Part shown: in pieces, positions 1 to 6,226 of the stretch
How the letters are laid out: each line of letters begins with the position of its first letter
Position numbering within the stretch: the stretch's first letter is position 1
DNA from: CAYILC01 sp964364145
Lineage (GTDB): Bacteria > Patescibacteriota > Microgenomatia > UBA1400 > UBA12028
Direction of reading: 5' to 3'
Assembly: GCA_964364145.1 (NCBI GenBank)
Contig: CAYILC010000049.1
Span: 1-6,544, forward strand
Length of the DNA stretch: 6,544 nt
Program-made: the position numbers and the translations under genes
The notes under the pieces: generated by a model
What the model saw: the letters and a program-made list of their open reading frames with translations, nothing else
Told to the model about the DNA's origin: nothing
The model's database searches: none

Positions 1-678
1 CTTTGTGTTGGAGATGTCGCATATGTATCTGAACTTATTCAGCGCTTTCTTGGCGGCTTCTTGTTGGGCGTCCTGTTTGCTTTTTCCGCCTGCTTTTGCC
101 ACTTCCTTACCATCAACCACCACGGCGACGGTAAACGATTTATTGTGGTCTGGACCGCTTACCTCTACCACTTTATAGACCGGTAGGCGCTTACGGGTCT
201 TCTGAACGAACTCCTGCAGTTGACTTTTACTGTCTCGTTGAAGATTGAAGTTTTTAATTTCATCAAACAACGGAAAAAGTTCTTGTTGAAGAAATGCCTC
301 GGCGGCTTCGTACCCTTGGTCAAGATAGAGTGCGCCAATATAGGCCTCGAGTGTGTCGGCAAGAATGGCGTCATTTTCACGGCCGTTTGAGGCCTCTTCA
401 CCCTTGCTTATGCGCAGTTTTTCGCCGAGGTGAAGCGAGCGCGCAACGCGCGCGAGCGTGGTGGTCTTTACAAGAGAAGAACGGAAACTGGTGAGTTCAC
501 CTTCTTGAGCTTCTGGCAAGGTTGTGTACAAATACATCGAGGTTGCAAGTTCAAGCACCGCATCTCCCAAGAACTCCAACCGCTCGTTGGATTCCGTACA
601 ATCTGGATATTCGTTCAACGCGGATCGATGCGTAAACGCTAAAATCTCAAATTGTGGGTTTTTTAATGTAAGAAGCAT
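1..678 (-). CDS. rnc: Ribonuclease III, partial at the left window edge
   Basis: Endoribonuclease that cuts double-stranded RNA, notably pre-rRNA stems and structured mRNAs, in the cytoplasm. 226 codons are visible and no stop is reached before the edge. The family is usually about 220-240 residues, so only a short tail should be missing. The signature NERLEFLGDAV is at residues 31-41, with metal ligands E32, E35 and D39; the second cluster is D108 and E111 (ADTLEA). A double-stranded-RNA-binding domain starts near residue 168 (SKSQLQEFVQ) and ends with KQDAQQEAAKKAL around residues 201-213. ATG at 678 is the first possible start, because an in-frame TGA lies five codons upstream. Its first base is shared with the last base of the acpP stop (TAATG), suggesting translational coupling. 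The N-terminus is about ten residues shorter than in E. coli, where the THRS motif (here 16-19) lies further in. Identity is certain. Confidence 0.97.
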   Translation of the reverse strand, partial: MLLTLKNPQFEILAFTHRSALNEYPDCTESNERLEFLGDAVLELATSMYLYTTLPEAQEGELTSFRSSLVKTTTLARVARSLHLGEKLRISKGEEASNGRENDAILADTLEAYIGALYLDQGYEAAEAFLQQELFPLFDEIKNFNLQRDSKSQLQEFVQKTRKRLPVYKVVEVSGPDHNKSFTVAVVVDGKEVAKAGGKSKQDAQQEAAKKALNKFRYICDISNTK

Positions 679-944
679 TAGAGTTGTTCTTCAATATACT
701 CGAGGAGATTGCCAACGGTAACAAGCTCGGGCACTTGCTCTTTGCCAATTTTGATATTGAACTGTATCGAGACTCTGCTTAAAATTTCTGCAAGCTCATC
801 CATCCCAACGCCAAGATCCTCAAAAAAACTCCAAGAAGGCTTAATTTCGGAGGCTTCAACCCCTGTTACCTCACTGCAGACGCGTTGAATGACCTGGAGA
901 ATCCTCACTCCTTCGGATAATTGGTGCGTGATAGCTGGTTTCAT
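678..944 (-). CDS. acpP: Acyl-carrier-protein-like protein lacking the phosphopantetheine serine
   Basis: An 88-residue ACP-fold protein; true ACPs carry acyl chains on a 4'-phosphopantetheine arm. The fold is supported by the segment FFEDLG at 40-45, the following helix (DELAEILSRV) and the C-terminal part (VPELVTVGNLLEYIEEQL), which align without gaps to FVEDLGADSLDTVEL and the TTVQAAIDYI region of E. coli AcpP. The attachment motif DSL is replaced by G47-M48-D49, so the modified serine is absent and nothing nearby obviously replaces it. It has about eight extra N-terminal residues compared with typical ACPs of 77-80. It starts two bases after the nusB stop and overlaps rnc by one base; the purine-rich AAAGAG upstream is only a weak ribosome site. 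Position beside rnc is typical for acpP. The symbol reflects family and context; a carrier function is doubtful, and a structural or protein-partner role is an inference. Confidence 0.8.
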   Translation of the reverse strand: MKPAITHQLSEGVRILQVIQRVCSEVTGVEASEIKPSWSFFEDLGVGMDELAEILSRVSIQFNIKIGKEQVPELVTVGNLLEYIEEQL

Positions 945-946
945 GG

Positions 947-1330
947 TTATTTTTTCTCTTTCACTTCTTTATGCATCTGATTTGCAATATGCGCAAGTAC
1001 CCCATTGACAAACTTTGGGGAATGTTCGGCTCCGTATTCCTTGGCAAGTTCAATAGCTTCATCGATCACAACTTTTGGCGGCGTATCGCTATGAAGTAAT
1101 TCATACACAGAAATGCGCAGAATTGCAAGATCAACTTTATTGATTTGTCCGATTGGCCAGGCTGGGGCAGCACCAACAATCAGCGCGTCTATCTTGGGAA
1201 GATCTGCAACAACTGCGTCTACCGCAGTTTTCTGCTCACCCTCAACAGGAATGTGAGAAAAATCATACGCAAAGAGATCTTGCATCTGCTGGACGCGTTT
1301 CAAATGGCGAGGATCTTGGGCAGTTTTCAT
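947..1330 (-). CDS. nusB: Transcription antitermination / rRNA processing factor NusB
   Basis: NusB binds boxA RNA together with ribosomal protein S10 and keeps RNA polymerase elongating through rRNA operons. The 127-residue product carries the family's best conserved C-terminal half: NKVDLAILRISVYELL around residues 64-79, then PPKVVIDEAIELAKEYG and SPKFVNGVLAHIA near the end. The N-terminal part is shorter and diverged: the usual arginine-rich RxxARExALQ opening appears as DPRHLKRVQQMQDLFAYDF. The total is a little under the common length of about 140. The ATG follows the rpmF stop directly (TAAATG), with no clear Shine-Dalgarno, so coupled translation is likely. It sits among rpmF, an ACP gene and rnc, all linked to ribosome or RNA maturation. 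Confidence 0.93.
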   Translation of the reverse strand: MKTAQDPRHLKRVQQMQDLFAYDFSHIPVEGEQKTAVDAVVADLPKIDALIVGAAPAWPIGQINKVDLAILRISVYELLHSDTPPKVVIDEAIELAKEYGAEHSPKFVNGVLAHIANQMHKEVKEKK

Positions 1331-1528
1331 TTATTTTTTTGCTTTGATTGGAGAAGATTTGGTCTTTTTTGCCGTAGCGTATGTCTTGCACTCGGGACAA
1401 ATGGTGTGTTGAAGCTTTTTTGCGCCGCAGTTGGCACAAACGGCAAGTGTCTTGCGTGCAACCTTGATGTGTTGCTGTCGCCTGCCCGCGCGTGCTCTTG
1501 AAATGCGTCGTTTTGGTAATGGTGCCAT
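1331..1528 (-). CDS. rpmF: 50S ribosomal protein L32
   Basis: Small basic zinc-ribbon protein of the large ribosomal subunit. The 65-residue product begins MAPLPKRRISRARAG, matching the family opening MAVPKRRxSxxR, and has four cysteines, C31-x2-C34 and C44-x2-C47, so it should be the zinc-binding form. The tail is lysine-rich. ATG at 1528 is chosen because it matches the conserved N-terminus. A GTG at 1552, overlapping the recG stop as GTGA, would add eight residues with no counterpart in L32. No convincing Shine-Dalgarno precedes the ATG, so ribosomes may arrive from recG, whose stop is 20 bases upstream. The nusB start follows the stop with no spacer. It is a little longer than the 57 residues of E. 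coli L32. Confidence 0.95.
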   Translation of the reverse strand: MAPLPKRRISRARAGRRQQHIKVARKTLAVCANCGAKKLQHTICPECKTYATAKKTKSSPIKAKK

Positions 1529-1548
1529 AGTGTCGTATTCTATCTGGC

Positions 1549-3495
1549 TCACTCAAGATTTGCAACAGCGACCGTTTCTTTACATTCGTTGATCAGTTTT
1601 TCGTCAAACCACGAGGCAAACTTGAGCGCGTCAAAACCATGCTGGCGTGTTCCTAAAAGTTCGCCCGTTCCGCGGAGTTTCAAATCGTGTTCTGCCAAAA
1701 TGTTTCCATTGGATTCTTTTTCTAAAATGCGTAATCTCCGCGTTGTTTCAATGCCTTCTGAAGTAAACAGTAAACAGTATGCCACTTGCCCTGCTCGTCC
1801 AACTCGTCCGCGCAACTGATGAAGTTGCGCGAGGCCAAATCGTTCGGCTCCTTCAATCAGCATAATACTGGCGTTGGGAATATCAATACCAACCTCGATG
1901 ATTGGCGTAGCAACTAAGATGTCCAGTTTCCCAGTTCGCATGTCGTTTAAGATGTTTTCGCGCTGATCTTTTGGCGTTTTTCCATGAAGCATTGCCACAC
2001 GGTGTTTGGGGAACACTTTCTGCATTGAAAGTACCGTTTTTTCTGCCGATTTTATATTTGCCAAGTCCTCCAGTTCCGATTGGTCAATAAACGGACAAAC
2101 CACAAATGCCTGCGCGCCTTTATCTAAATGATGAGCAATCCATGCATACGCTTTGTTTCGATTTTTCTCATCCACAACTTTTGTGATCGTTTGCTTTTTC
2201 TTAGCTGGAATTTCATCGAGGTAACTTACATCCTGATCCGCCAACACCGTTTGCGCTACGGTTCGTGGAATTGGCGTTGCGGTCATGGTAAACACGTGTG
2301 GTTTTTTTATTGCCTTCCAAAATGTTTCTCGCTGCATTACGCCAAATCGATGCTCCTCATCAATCACCACAACGGCTGGTTTGATAGTTTTTGCGTGTTC
2401 AAACAGTGCATGTGTACCAATATAAATAGTGTTGGGTGCGGTGGTTTCATATTTATCATCTCCTGCCACAAGCTGCACCGGAATATGCAGTTTTTCAAAA
2501 ATTGGCGAAAGATTTTGATAATGTTGGTGCGCTAAAATCTGCGTTGGCGCGATAAACACACTTTGAACACCGTTTTGCGCGGCGGCAAATAGCGCAAACG
2601 CCGCAACAATCGTCTTGCCCGAACCCACCTCCCCCTGAATAAGCCGACGCGCTGGATATGGTTGAAGCAAATCGAGTGAAAGATCTAACAAGGCAGATGT
2701 TTGTGTTGGAGAAAGATGGAACGGAAGACTTTTTTCAAACTGTTTTTTTTGATCGGTAGTAAGTGAAAGTTTTTTTGGAACGTGAATCTTTTTGAGTTCT
2801 TCTTTCCGTTTTTTTGCCGCTCTTAATAATGTGTACACTTCTTCAAACGCAAGCCTGTGTCTATAGTTCTCTAATCCTTCGACAGTTTCTGGGAAATGTA
2901 AAACGCGGAGTGTTTCATCTAAACTTGGCAGTTGTTTTGAGTTTCGTAAATCTAATGAAAGTGGGTCGTCAATATGCGAAAGTGAGCGAAGCGTATCCGC
3001 AATGTACCTTCGCACCATTCGCGAACTCAATCCTGCTGTTTCAGGATAAATAGGGACAAGTCTGCCGCTGTGCAGTTGCTCGTCGTGTTCAACACTTTCT
3101 GTGCTTGGGCTGTTGAGTGTTTTTTTGCCATTATAGAGCGACACTTTTCCGGTGAAGTACCACTCGCTTCCTTTTTTTAACGTCAACAAAAGATACTGCT
3201 GATTAAACCAAACCACTGGAATTTTTCCTGTGTCATCGGCGATGATTGCCTTGATCATCACCAGTCCGCGACGCGTTGCAAACTTCGTGATCGACTGAAC
3301 CGTTGCCTTTATTGTCACACTTTCATTTGGCTCAACCTGATCGATTGTTTTTTGAGTGCGGAAATCTTCATAGCGAAACGGAATGTGATACAGAAGATCG
3401 CGGATTGTTTTAATGGAAAGACTTTCTAATTTTTTGGCGGCAACAACGCCTACACCATTCAGTTCATGAACAGATGAATCAAGTGAAAGAGTCAT
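1549..3495 (-). CDS. recG: ATP-dependent DNA helicase RecG
   Basis: Superfamily 2 helicase that remodels stalled replication forks and branch-migrates Holliday junctions. About 648 residues against 693 in E. coli, with all parts present. An N-terminal helix-hairpin-helix-like stretch (VHELNGVGVVAAKKLESL) is followed by the wedge/OB-fold domain at about 55-150. Helicase motifs are Walker A GEVGSGKT near 288-295, the DExH box DEEHRFGV near 379 (DEQHRFGV in most RecG), TATPIPRT near 405, and VATPIIEVGIDIPNA and HQLRGRVGR near 529-568. The RecG-specific end has DLKLRGTGELLGTRQHG near 605-621; the tail after this is short. ATG at 3495 lies six bases below the preceding small gene's stop and has no visible ribosome site. 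Nothing suggests a defect. Confidence 0.97.
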   Translation of the reverse strand: MTLSLDSSVHELNGVGVVAAKKLESLSIKTIRDLLYHIPFRYEDFRTQKTIDQVEPNESVTIKATVQSITKFATRRGLVMIKAIIADDTGKIPVVWFNQQYLLLTLKKGSEWYFTGKVSLYNGKKTLNSPSTESVEHDEQLHSGRLVPIYPETAGLSSRMVRRYIADTLRSLSHIDDPLSLDLRNSKQLPSLDETLRVLHFPETVEGLENYRHRLAFEEVYTLLRAAKKRKEELKKIHVPKKLSLTTDQKKQFEKSLPFHLSPTQTSALLDLSLDLLQPYPARRLIQGEVGSGKTIVAAFALFAAAQNGVQSVFIAPTQILAHQHYQNLSPIFEKLHIPVQLVAGDDKYETTAPNTIYIGTHALFEHAKTIKPAVVVIDEEHRFGVMQRETFWKAIKKPHVFTMTATPIPRTVAQTVLADQDVSYLDEIPAKKKQTITKVVDEKNRNKAYAWIAHHLDKGAQAFVVCPFIDQSELEDLANIKSAEKTVLSMQKVFPKHRVAMLHGKTPKDQRENILNDMRTGKLDILVATPIIEVGIDIPNASIMLIEGAERFGLAQLHQLRGRVGRAGQVAYCLLFTSEGIETTRRLRILEKESNGNILAEHDLKLRGTGELLGTRQHGFDALKFASWFDEKLINECKETVAVANLE

Positions 3496-3501
3496 ATTGT
3501 G

Positions 3502-3603
3502 CTATCGGGACAACAGCCCTTGTGACAAACCGCCAAGAATCATTGCTGCAGCAACAACGAAAAAGATAATTTTGATAATGCGCTGGCCTTTTTTGGAGTA
3601 CAT
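3502..3603 (-). CDS. Small single-span membrane protein, 33 residues, unknown function
   Basis: A short open frame between tyrS and recG. Its ATG lies one base after the tyrS stop (TAA-C-ATG), and an AGGA ribosome site (3612-3615) sits eight bases upstream inside the end of tyrS. The product has a basic start (MYSKKGQR), then a hydrophobic stretch IIKIIFFVVAAAMILGGL at residues 9-26 long enough for one membrane span, then a short tail ending LLSR. By the positive-inside rule the basic N-terminus would be cytoplasmic. The recG start follows six bases after the TAG stop. Nothing in it identifies a function, and I do not recognise a family. Ribosome site, coupling and composition make it a plausible real gene; a chance frame in the gap cannot be excluded. 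Confidence 0.6.
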   Translation of the reverse strand: MYSKKGQRIIKIIFFVVAAAMILGGLSQGLLSR

Positions 3604-3604
3604 G

Positions 3605-4807
3605 TTATTTGTCCTGGGTATTAGCAGTTCCGAAATGTTCCCTTTTACCAATTTCGATTTGATGAGATTGAGCTTGGTCGATAATAAAATCAGGATCAGT
3701 AACTTTTATTCCATCAACCTTCACTCCACCCTGCCGAACTAACCGTCTTGCATCGCTATTACTCTGGATTTTTTCTGAATTTGTGGCGACAAATTGTATG
3801 ACAGTAGGACTACTGTTAAGGACAACTTTTTTTCTATCTTCTTCCATAATATCTTTACGTTGTACCGTTCGTTCAAAATGTTGTGCAGCCTGATCGGCAT
3901 CTTCCTTGCTGTGATACATCATCGTAATTGTATGCGCAAGTTTCTTTTTGACATCAATCGGATGCACTTTCCCCATTTGAAGTGCTTTTTTCAACGCCTC
4001 AATTTCTGCTGTTGGCATGTCCGTAAGTAACGTAAAGTAGTCAAACATAATGTCGTCAATCACACCCATCAACTTTCCGTACATGTTTTCCGGTGTTTCG
4101 GTTAAAGAAATAAAGTTGTTGAGCGACTTGCCCATTTTTTTGCCATCACTTCCAACCAACAACGGTGTCCCCAACACAAACTTCTCACGATTGTTCATGT
4201 GTTTTTGCAGCTGGCGCCCCATCATCATGTTAAACATTTGATCATTGCCGCCGAGTTCAAGATCAACATCCATGACCACGGAGTCGTATCCCTGCAGAAG
4301 CGGGTAAATAATTTCATGCGCAAAAATCGGCAATCCGTTTTTAATGCGCTCTTGAAACATATCGCGCTCCATGAGTTGTTGAACGGTTGTGGTGGCCATG
4401 AGTTTTACCAAGTCAACAAACGTGAGTTTGTCAAGCCAGTCGCCGTTTCGCTTAATCTCAATTTTGTTAAAATCCAAAATCTTGGACGCTTGCTCTTTCC
4501 ACGTTCTAAAGTTTTCATCAATCGCTTCTTCGGTTAACATTGGGCGCGTTTTATCTTTGCCTGATGGATCGCCAATTTTCACGGTGCCGTTGCCAATCAA
4601 CAAAATCACGTGATGGCCAAGATCCGCAAACTGTTGGAGCTTGCGAAGAACGACGCTGTGACCCAAGTGCAATTGGTTTCCGGTGGGATCAATTCCCAAA
4701 TATAGCGTAATCTTTTTCTTTGCCATGAGATCAGTAAGACCTTGCTTTGAAGGCAAGATATTCTCAACGCCACGAGTTAATACTTCATCAACGGTTTGTT
4801 TGTTCAT
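3605..4807 (-). CDS. tyrS: Tyrosyl-tRNA synthetase, complete and canonical
   Basis: Cytoplasmic class I synthetase that attaches tyrosine to tRNA-Tyr. The 400-residue product has the nucleotide-binding opening YLGIDPTG (36-43), the HIGH motif as HLGH (47-50) and IGDPSGK (78-84). It also has the tyrosine pocket segment YPLLQGYDSV (168-177), LELGGNDQ (183-190) and KMSKS as KMGKS (224-228). A C-terminal S4-type RNA-binding domain includes SDARRLVRQGGVKVDG. I start it at ATG 4807 because GGAG (4814-4817) lies six bases upstream and the family begins here. A GTG at 4885 in the same frame would add 26 atypical residues read through a hairpin. It shares the transcript direction with the upstream T-box and tRNA-Tyr, which fits control by tyrosine-tRNA charging. 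Confidence 0.96.
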   Translation of the reverse strand: MNKQTVDEVLTRGVENILPSKQGLTDLMAKKKITLYLGIDPTGNQLHLGHSVVLRKLQQFADLGHHVILLIGNGTVKIGDPSGKDKTRPMLTEEAIDENFRTWKEQASKILDFNKIEIKRNGDWLDKLTFVDLVKLMATTTVQQLMERDMFQERIKNGLPIFAHEIIYPLLQGYDSVVMDVDLELGGNDQMFNMMMGRQLQKHMNNREKFVLGTPLLVGSDGKKMGKSLNNFISLTETPENMYGKLMGVIDDIMFDYFTLLTDMPTAEIEALKKALQMGKVHPIDVKKKLAHTITMMYHSKEDADQAAQHFERTVQRKDIMEEDRKKVVLNSSPTVIQFVATNSEKIQSNSDARRLVRQGGVKVDGIKVTDPDFIIDQAQSHQIEIGKREHFGTANTQDK

Positions 4808-4929
4808 ATCTTTCTCCGATTGTACATGTTTTTCTACTGTTTGTTGAGGGCGAGCCTGCAGACTCACCCCAACGCACTTATTCACTCATAGACTGATCAT
4901 TACTCTGTCTTTGGTGTATCACTCACAGT
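4808..4929 (-). other. Intergenic leader of tyrS, the only sizeable gap
   Basis: 122 bases between the 97-residue gene and tyrS. It holds a strong hairpin (4843-4873) and the tyrS ribosome site. I see no U-run terminator and no convincing -35/-10 pair; TATGAG near 4890-4885 is too weak to call. In the frame of tyrS it stays open back to a GTG at 4885, which I treat as untranslated. Confidence 0.6.
4843..4873 (-). promoter_or_regulatory. Strong RNA hairpin ahead of tyrS
   Basis: In the minus-strand transcript, GUUG + GGGUGAGUC pairs with GGCUCGCCC + U + CAAC around a UGCA loop: a nine-pair stem with two G-U pairs, a one-base bulge and four more pairs. It ends 35 bases before the tyrS ATG. The following bases (AAACAGUAGAAA) have no U-run, so it is not a standard intrinsic terminator. 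A role in mRNA processing, stability or translation is possible; RNase III, encoded downstream, cuts such structures, but this stem is short for a typical substrate. Confidence 0.5.
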
Positions 4930-5223
4930 TTATTGAATAACTTGAGATGCTCTTGTTCGATCAAAAAGTTCTGGATGCTTTCCTTTTGCTGATTCTGGGT
5001 CTAATGCAACTTCACGTGCAAGTTCTATCTCTCCTTTCTCGATTAGATCAGCAATCACCCATCCGTGCGTCCATAATCTTTTCTCCATAAGACTAAATGG
5101 TAGTCCTGTTTTGTCACAGAGCCATCGAACTATTTCTCCTTTGTCAGCATTAAAATCTCTACGGATAACGGGTTTCACAATCTCTTTTTGTCCATCGATT
5201 TTTTGCTCTTGTTCAATTTTCAT
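4930..5223 (-). CDS. Hypothetical protein, 97 residues, unknown function
   Basis: I do not recognise the family. The product is soluble, charged and without a signal peptide or membrane span. Residues 1-25 are polar and probably flexible (KIEQEQKIDGQKE). The centre (about 26-72) looks helical with several tryptophans: DKGEIVRWLCDKTGLPFSLMEKRLWTHGWVIADLIEKGE. The end is polar (DPESAKGKHPELFDRTRAS). No catalytic motif or cysteine cluster is visible. It begins two bases after the stop of the synthetase-like gene and is preceded by GGAGGUGA (5230-5237) six bases from the ATG, the best ribosome site in the window. That suggests strong translation, perhaps in excess of its upstream neighbour. Its place between a synthetase-like protein and TyrS suggests, without proof, a role tied to tyrosine-tRNA. 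Confidence 0.8.
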   Translation of the reverse strand: MKIEQEQKIDGQKEIVKPVIRRDFNADKGEIVRWLCDKTGLPFSLMEKRLWTHGWVIADLIEKGEIELAREVALDPESAKGKHPELFDRTRASQVIQ

Positions 5224-5225
5224 AT

Positions 5226-6125
5226 CTACTCACCTCCCTTCTTCAGTTCAAACTCTGTCGTCGCAGTATCCATAAGTATTTGCAGTTTTTCAGTCAACAT
5301 TTTGTGTTTCATAGGTCCAAAAAGATCATCATGAAGGCGCGTAATCTTTGAAAGATGACGAATGGCTGCTTTTGCGACTTCTATAGAACATCCAGTTTTT
5401 AACGTCTCAATTGTTTTCCGAACATCTGTATTTTTTTGAAGGAGAAGCCGTTTTTCCCCTTGAATAGCAATGTATGGAGAAACGCGTGGCCGTTTATCGT
5501 CAAATGTTCTTCCTGGTTCGAGATGAACAAACAGTACATTTGGGCAGAATATATGAATGGTTTGGTCAAAGAAGCGCTCGTCATGACCCCCAATTGTTAC
5601 TGATGAACTCATACTCCAGCCAAGTTTTATTCCAACATTGTGAAATTTTTGTAGCCAACATACATCAGCTACCTCGTGTTTTACGTAGTCATTGTGAAAG
5701 TCTGGTAGTTTTGCAAATATGCTCCGAATTTCTGGAACACGATTCAAATCGGACGTGCGAATGAGGGTAAAATGTTTCAAATGAAAATTGTGGATAATTT
5801 TTTCAAAAAGATGAAACGTTTCATTTGTACGTTTTATAACAAGATTTTGTGATAAGTGTGTGTTTGTTTGTGCGTGTTGATCTGCAATGAAAACAAAAAT
5901 TTTCTTTCCCCCAGTGAATCTTCGAAACTGCTCGGCGGTAAAAAACATGCTAAGAATATCAAATGGAGTTGCTACAGATACTTGATCTTGAGTCACAAGA
6001 CCAGCTCCGAAAAATATATTTTTCCCTTTAAACTGCACGGCAATCTGCTCGATTTCCTTGTCGGTGAATCGAGTACAAAGTAATGGATGGTTAATCAGTT
6101 GCTTTTGCAACGTTGTGTGTTCCAT
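5226..6125 (-). CDS. Degenerate tyrosyl-tRNA-synthetase-like protein lacking HIGH and KMSKS
   Basis: A 299-residue protein that I align by eye to the catalytic domain of archaeal-type TyrRS. The opening RFTDKEIEQIAVQFKGKNIFFG (19-40) follows the layout of the archaeal N-terminus. FVFIADQHAQTN (77-88) matches ILLADLHAYLN, VTIGGHDER (176-184) matches VAVGGMEQR, and VLFVHLEPG with the following RPRVSPYIAI (212-221) sits where the KMSKS loop is expected. The HIGH position is occupied by DQVSVATPFD (47-56) and the KMSKS lysines are not recognisable, so ATP-dependent tyrosine activation is unlikely. There is no anticodon-binding extension. The start is forced: an in-frame TAG lies in the tRNA T-arm and no other start codon comes before ATG 6125. 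That start is two bases from the tRNA 3' end, with no ribosome site. The gene lies between tRNA-Tyr and a complete tyrS. A regulatory or tRNA-binding paralogue is my inference; the fold assignment is moderately sure. Confidence 0.7.
   Translation of the reverse strand: MEHTTLQKQLINHPLLCTRFTDKEIEQIAVQFKGKNIFFGAGLVTQDQVSVATPFDILSMFFTAEQFRRFTGGKKIFVFIADQHAQTNTHLSQNLVIKRTNETFHLFEKIIHNFHLKHFTLIRTSDLNRVPEIRSIFAKLPDFHNDYVKHEVADVCWLQKFHNVGIKLGWSMSSSVTIGGHDERFFDQTIHIFCPNVLFVHLEPGRTFDDKRPRVSPYIAIQGEKRLLLQKNTDVRKTIETLKTGCSIEVAKAAIRHLSKITRLHDDLFGPMKHKMLTEKLQILMDTATTEFELKKGGE
5230..5237 (-). promoter_or_regulatory. Near-perfect Shine-Dalgarno for the 97-residue gene
   Basis: GGAGGUGA, eight bases complementary to the 16S rRNA 3' end, six bases from the ATG at 5223 and inside the end of the upstream gene. 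It stands out because most genes here have weak sites or none, and it fixes the start. Confidence 0.85.
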
Positions 6126-6127
6126 AG

Positions 6128-6210
6128 TGCTGGAGGTAGGATTCGAACCTACGAAGTTTGTAGACGACGAATTTACAGTTCGTTGCAGTTGACCGCTTTG
6201 CTACTCCAGC
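6128..6210 (-). tRNA. tRNA-Tyr, anticodon GUA
   Basis: An 83-base class II tRNA. The acceptor stem GCUGGAG pairs with CUCCAGC (seven pairs), followed by discriminator A at 6128. The anticodon arm is ACGAA-CUGUAAA-UUCGU with anticodon GUA; the T arm is GUAGG-UUCGAAU-CCUAC. The variable region is about 14 bases (CGUCUACAAACUUC), as expected for bacterial tRNA-Tyr. CCA is not encoded: the discriminator is followed by CUAUG, which includes the next gene's start codon, so RNase Z-type 3' processing and a CCA-adding enzyme are needed. The discriminator A plus CCA is complementary to the UGGU of the T-box bulge upstream. The gene begins 16 bases after the terminator U-run, leaving no room for a separate promoter. 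Confidence 0.97.
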
Positions 6211-6226
6211 TTTTTCTGAGGGCATC

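Noticed and set aside
1529..1552. Longer rpmF starting at GTG 1552, overlapping the recG stop
   Set aside because: L32 begins with M-A-x-P-K-R-R, which is at ATG 1528; the eight extra residues have no family counterpart. The GTGA overlap is noted but not decisive.
1263..1565. 100-codon minus-strand frame overlapping rpmF
   Set aside because: It is an out-of-frame reading of rpmF, whose own frame has the clear L32 pattern and zinc cysteines.
2128..2535. Open frame of 135 codons on the plus strand
   Set aside because: It lies fully antisense to the conserved helicase motifs of recG, has no ribosome site I can see and no recognisable motif.
4843..4873. Intrinsic terminator between the 97-residue gene and tyrS
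   Set aside because: The stem is strong but the bases after it are A-rich with no run of U.
4808..4885. N-terminal extension of tyrS from a GTG at 4885 (26 extra residues)
   Set aside because: The added residues match nothing typical of TyrRS and are read through a strong hairpin, while ATG 4807 has a GGAG site at six bases and the expected family start.
5226..6125. A second functional tyrosyl- or tryptophanyl-tRNA synthetase
   Set aside because: No HIGH or KMSKS motif and no anticodon-binding domain can be seen, and a complete tyrS is present downstream.
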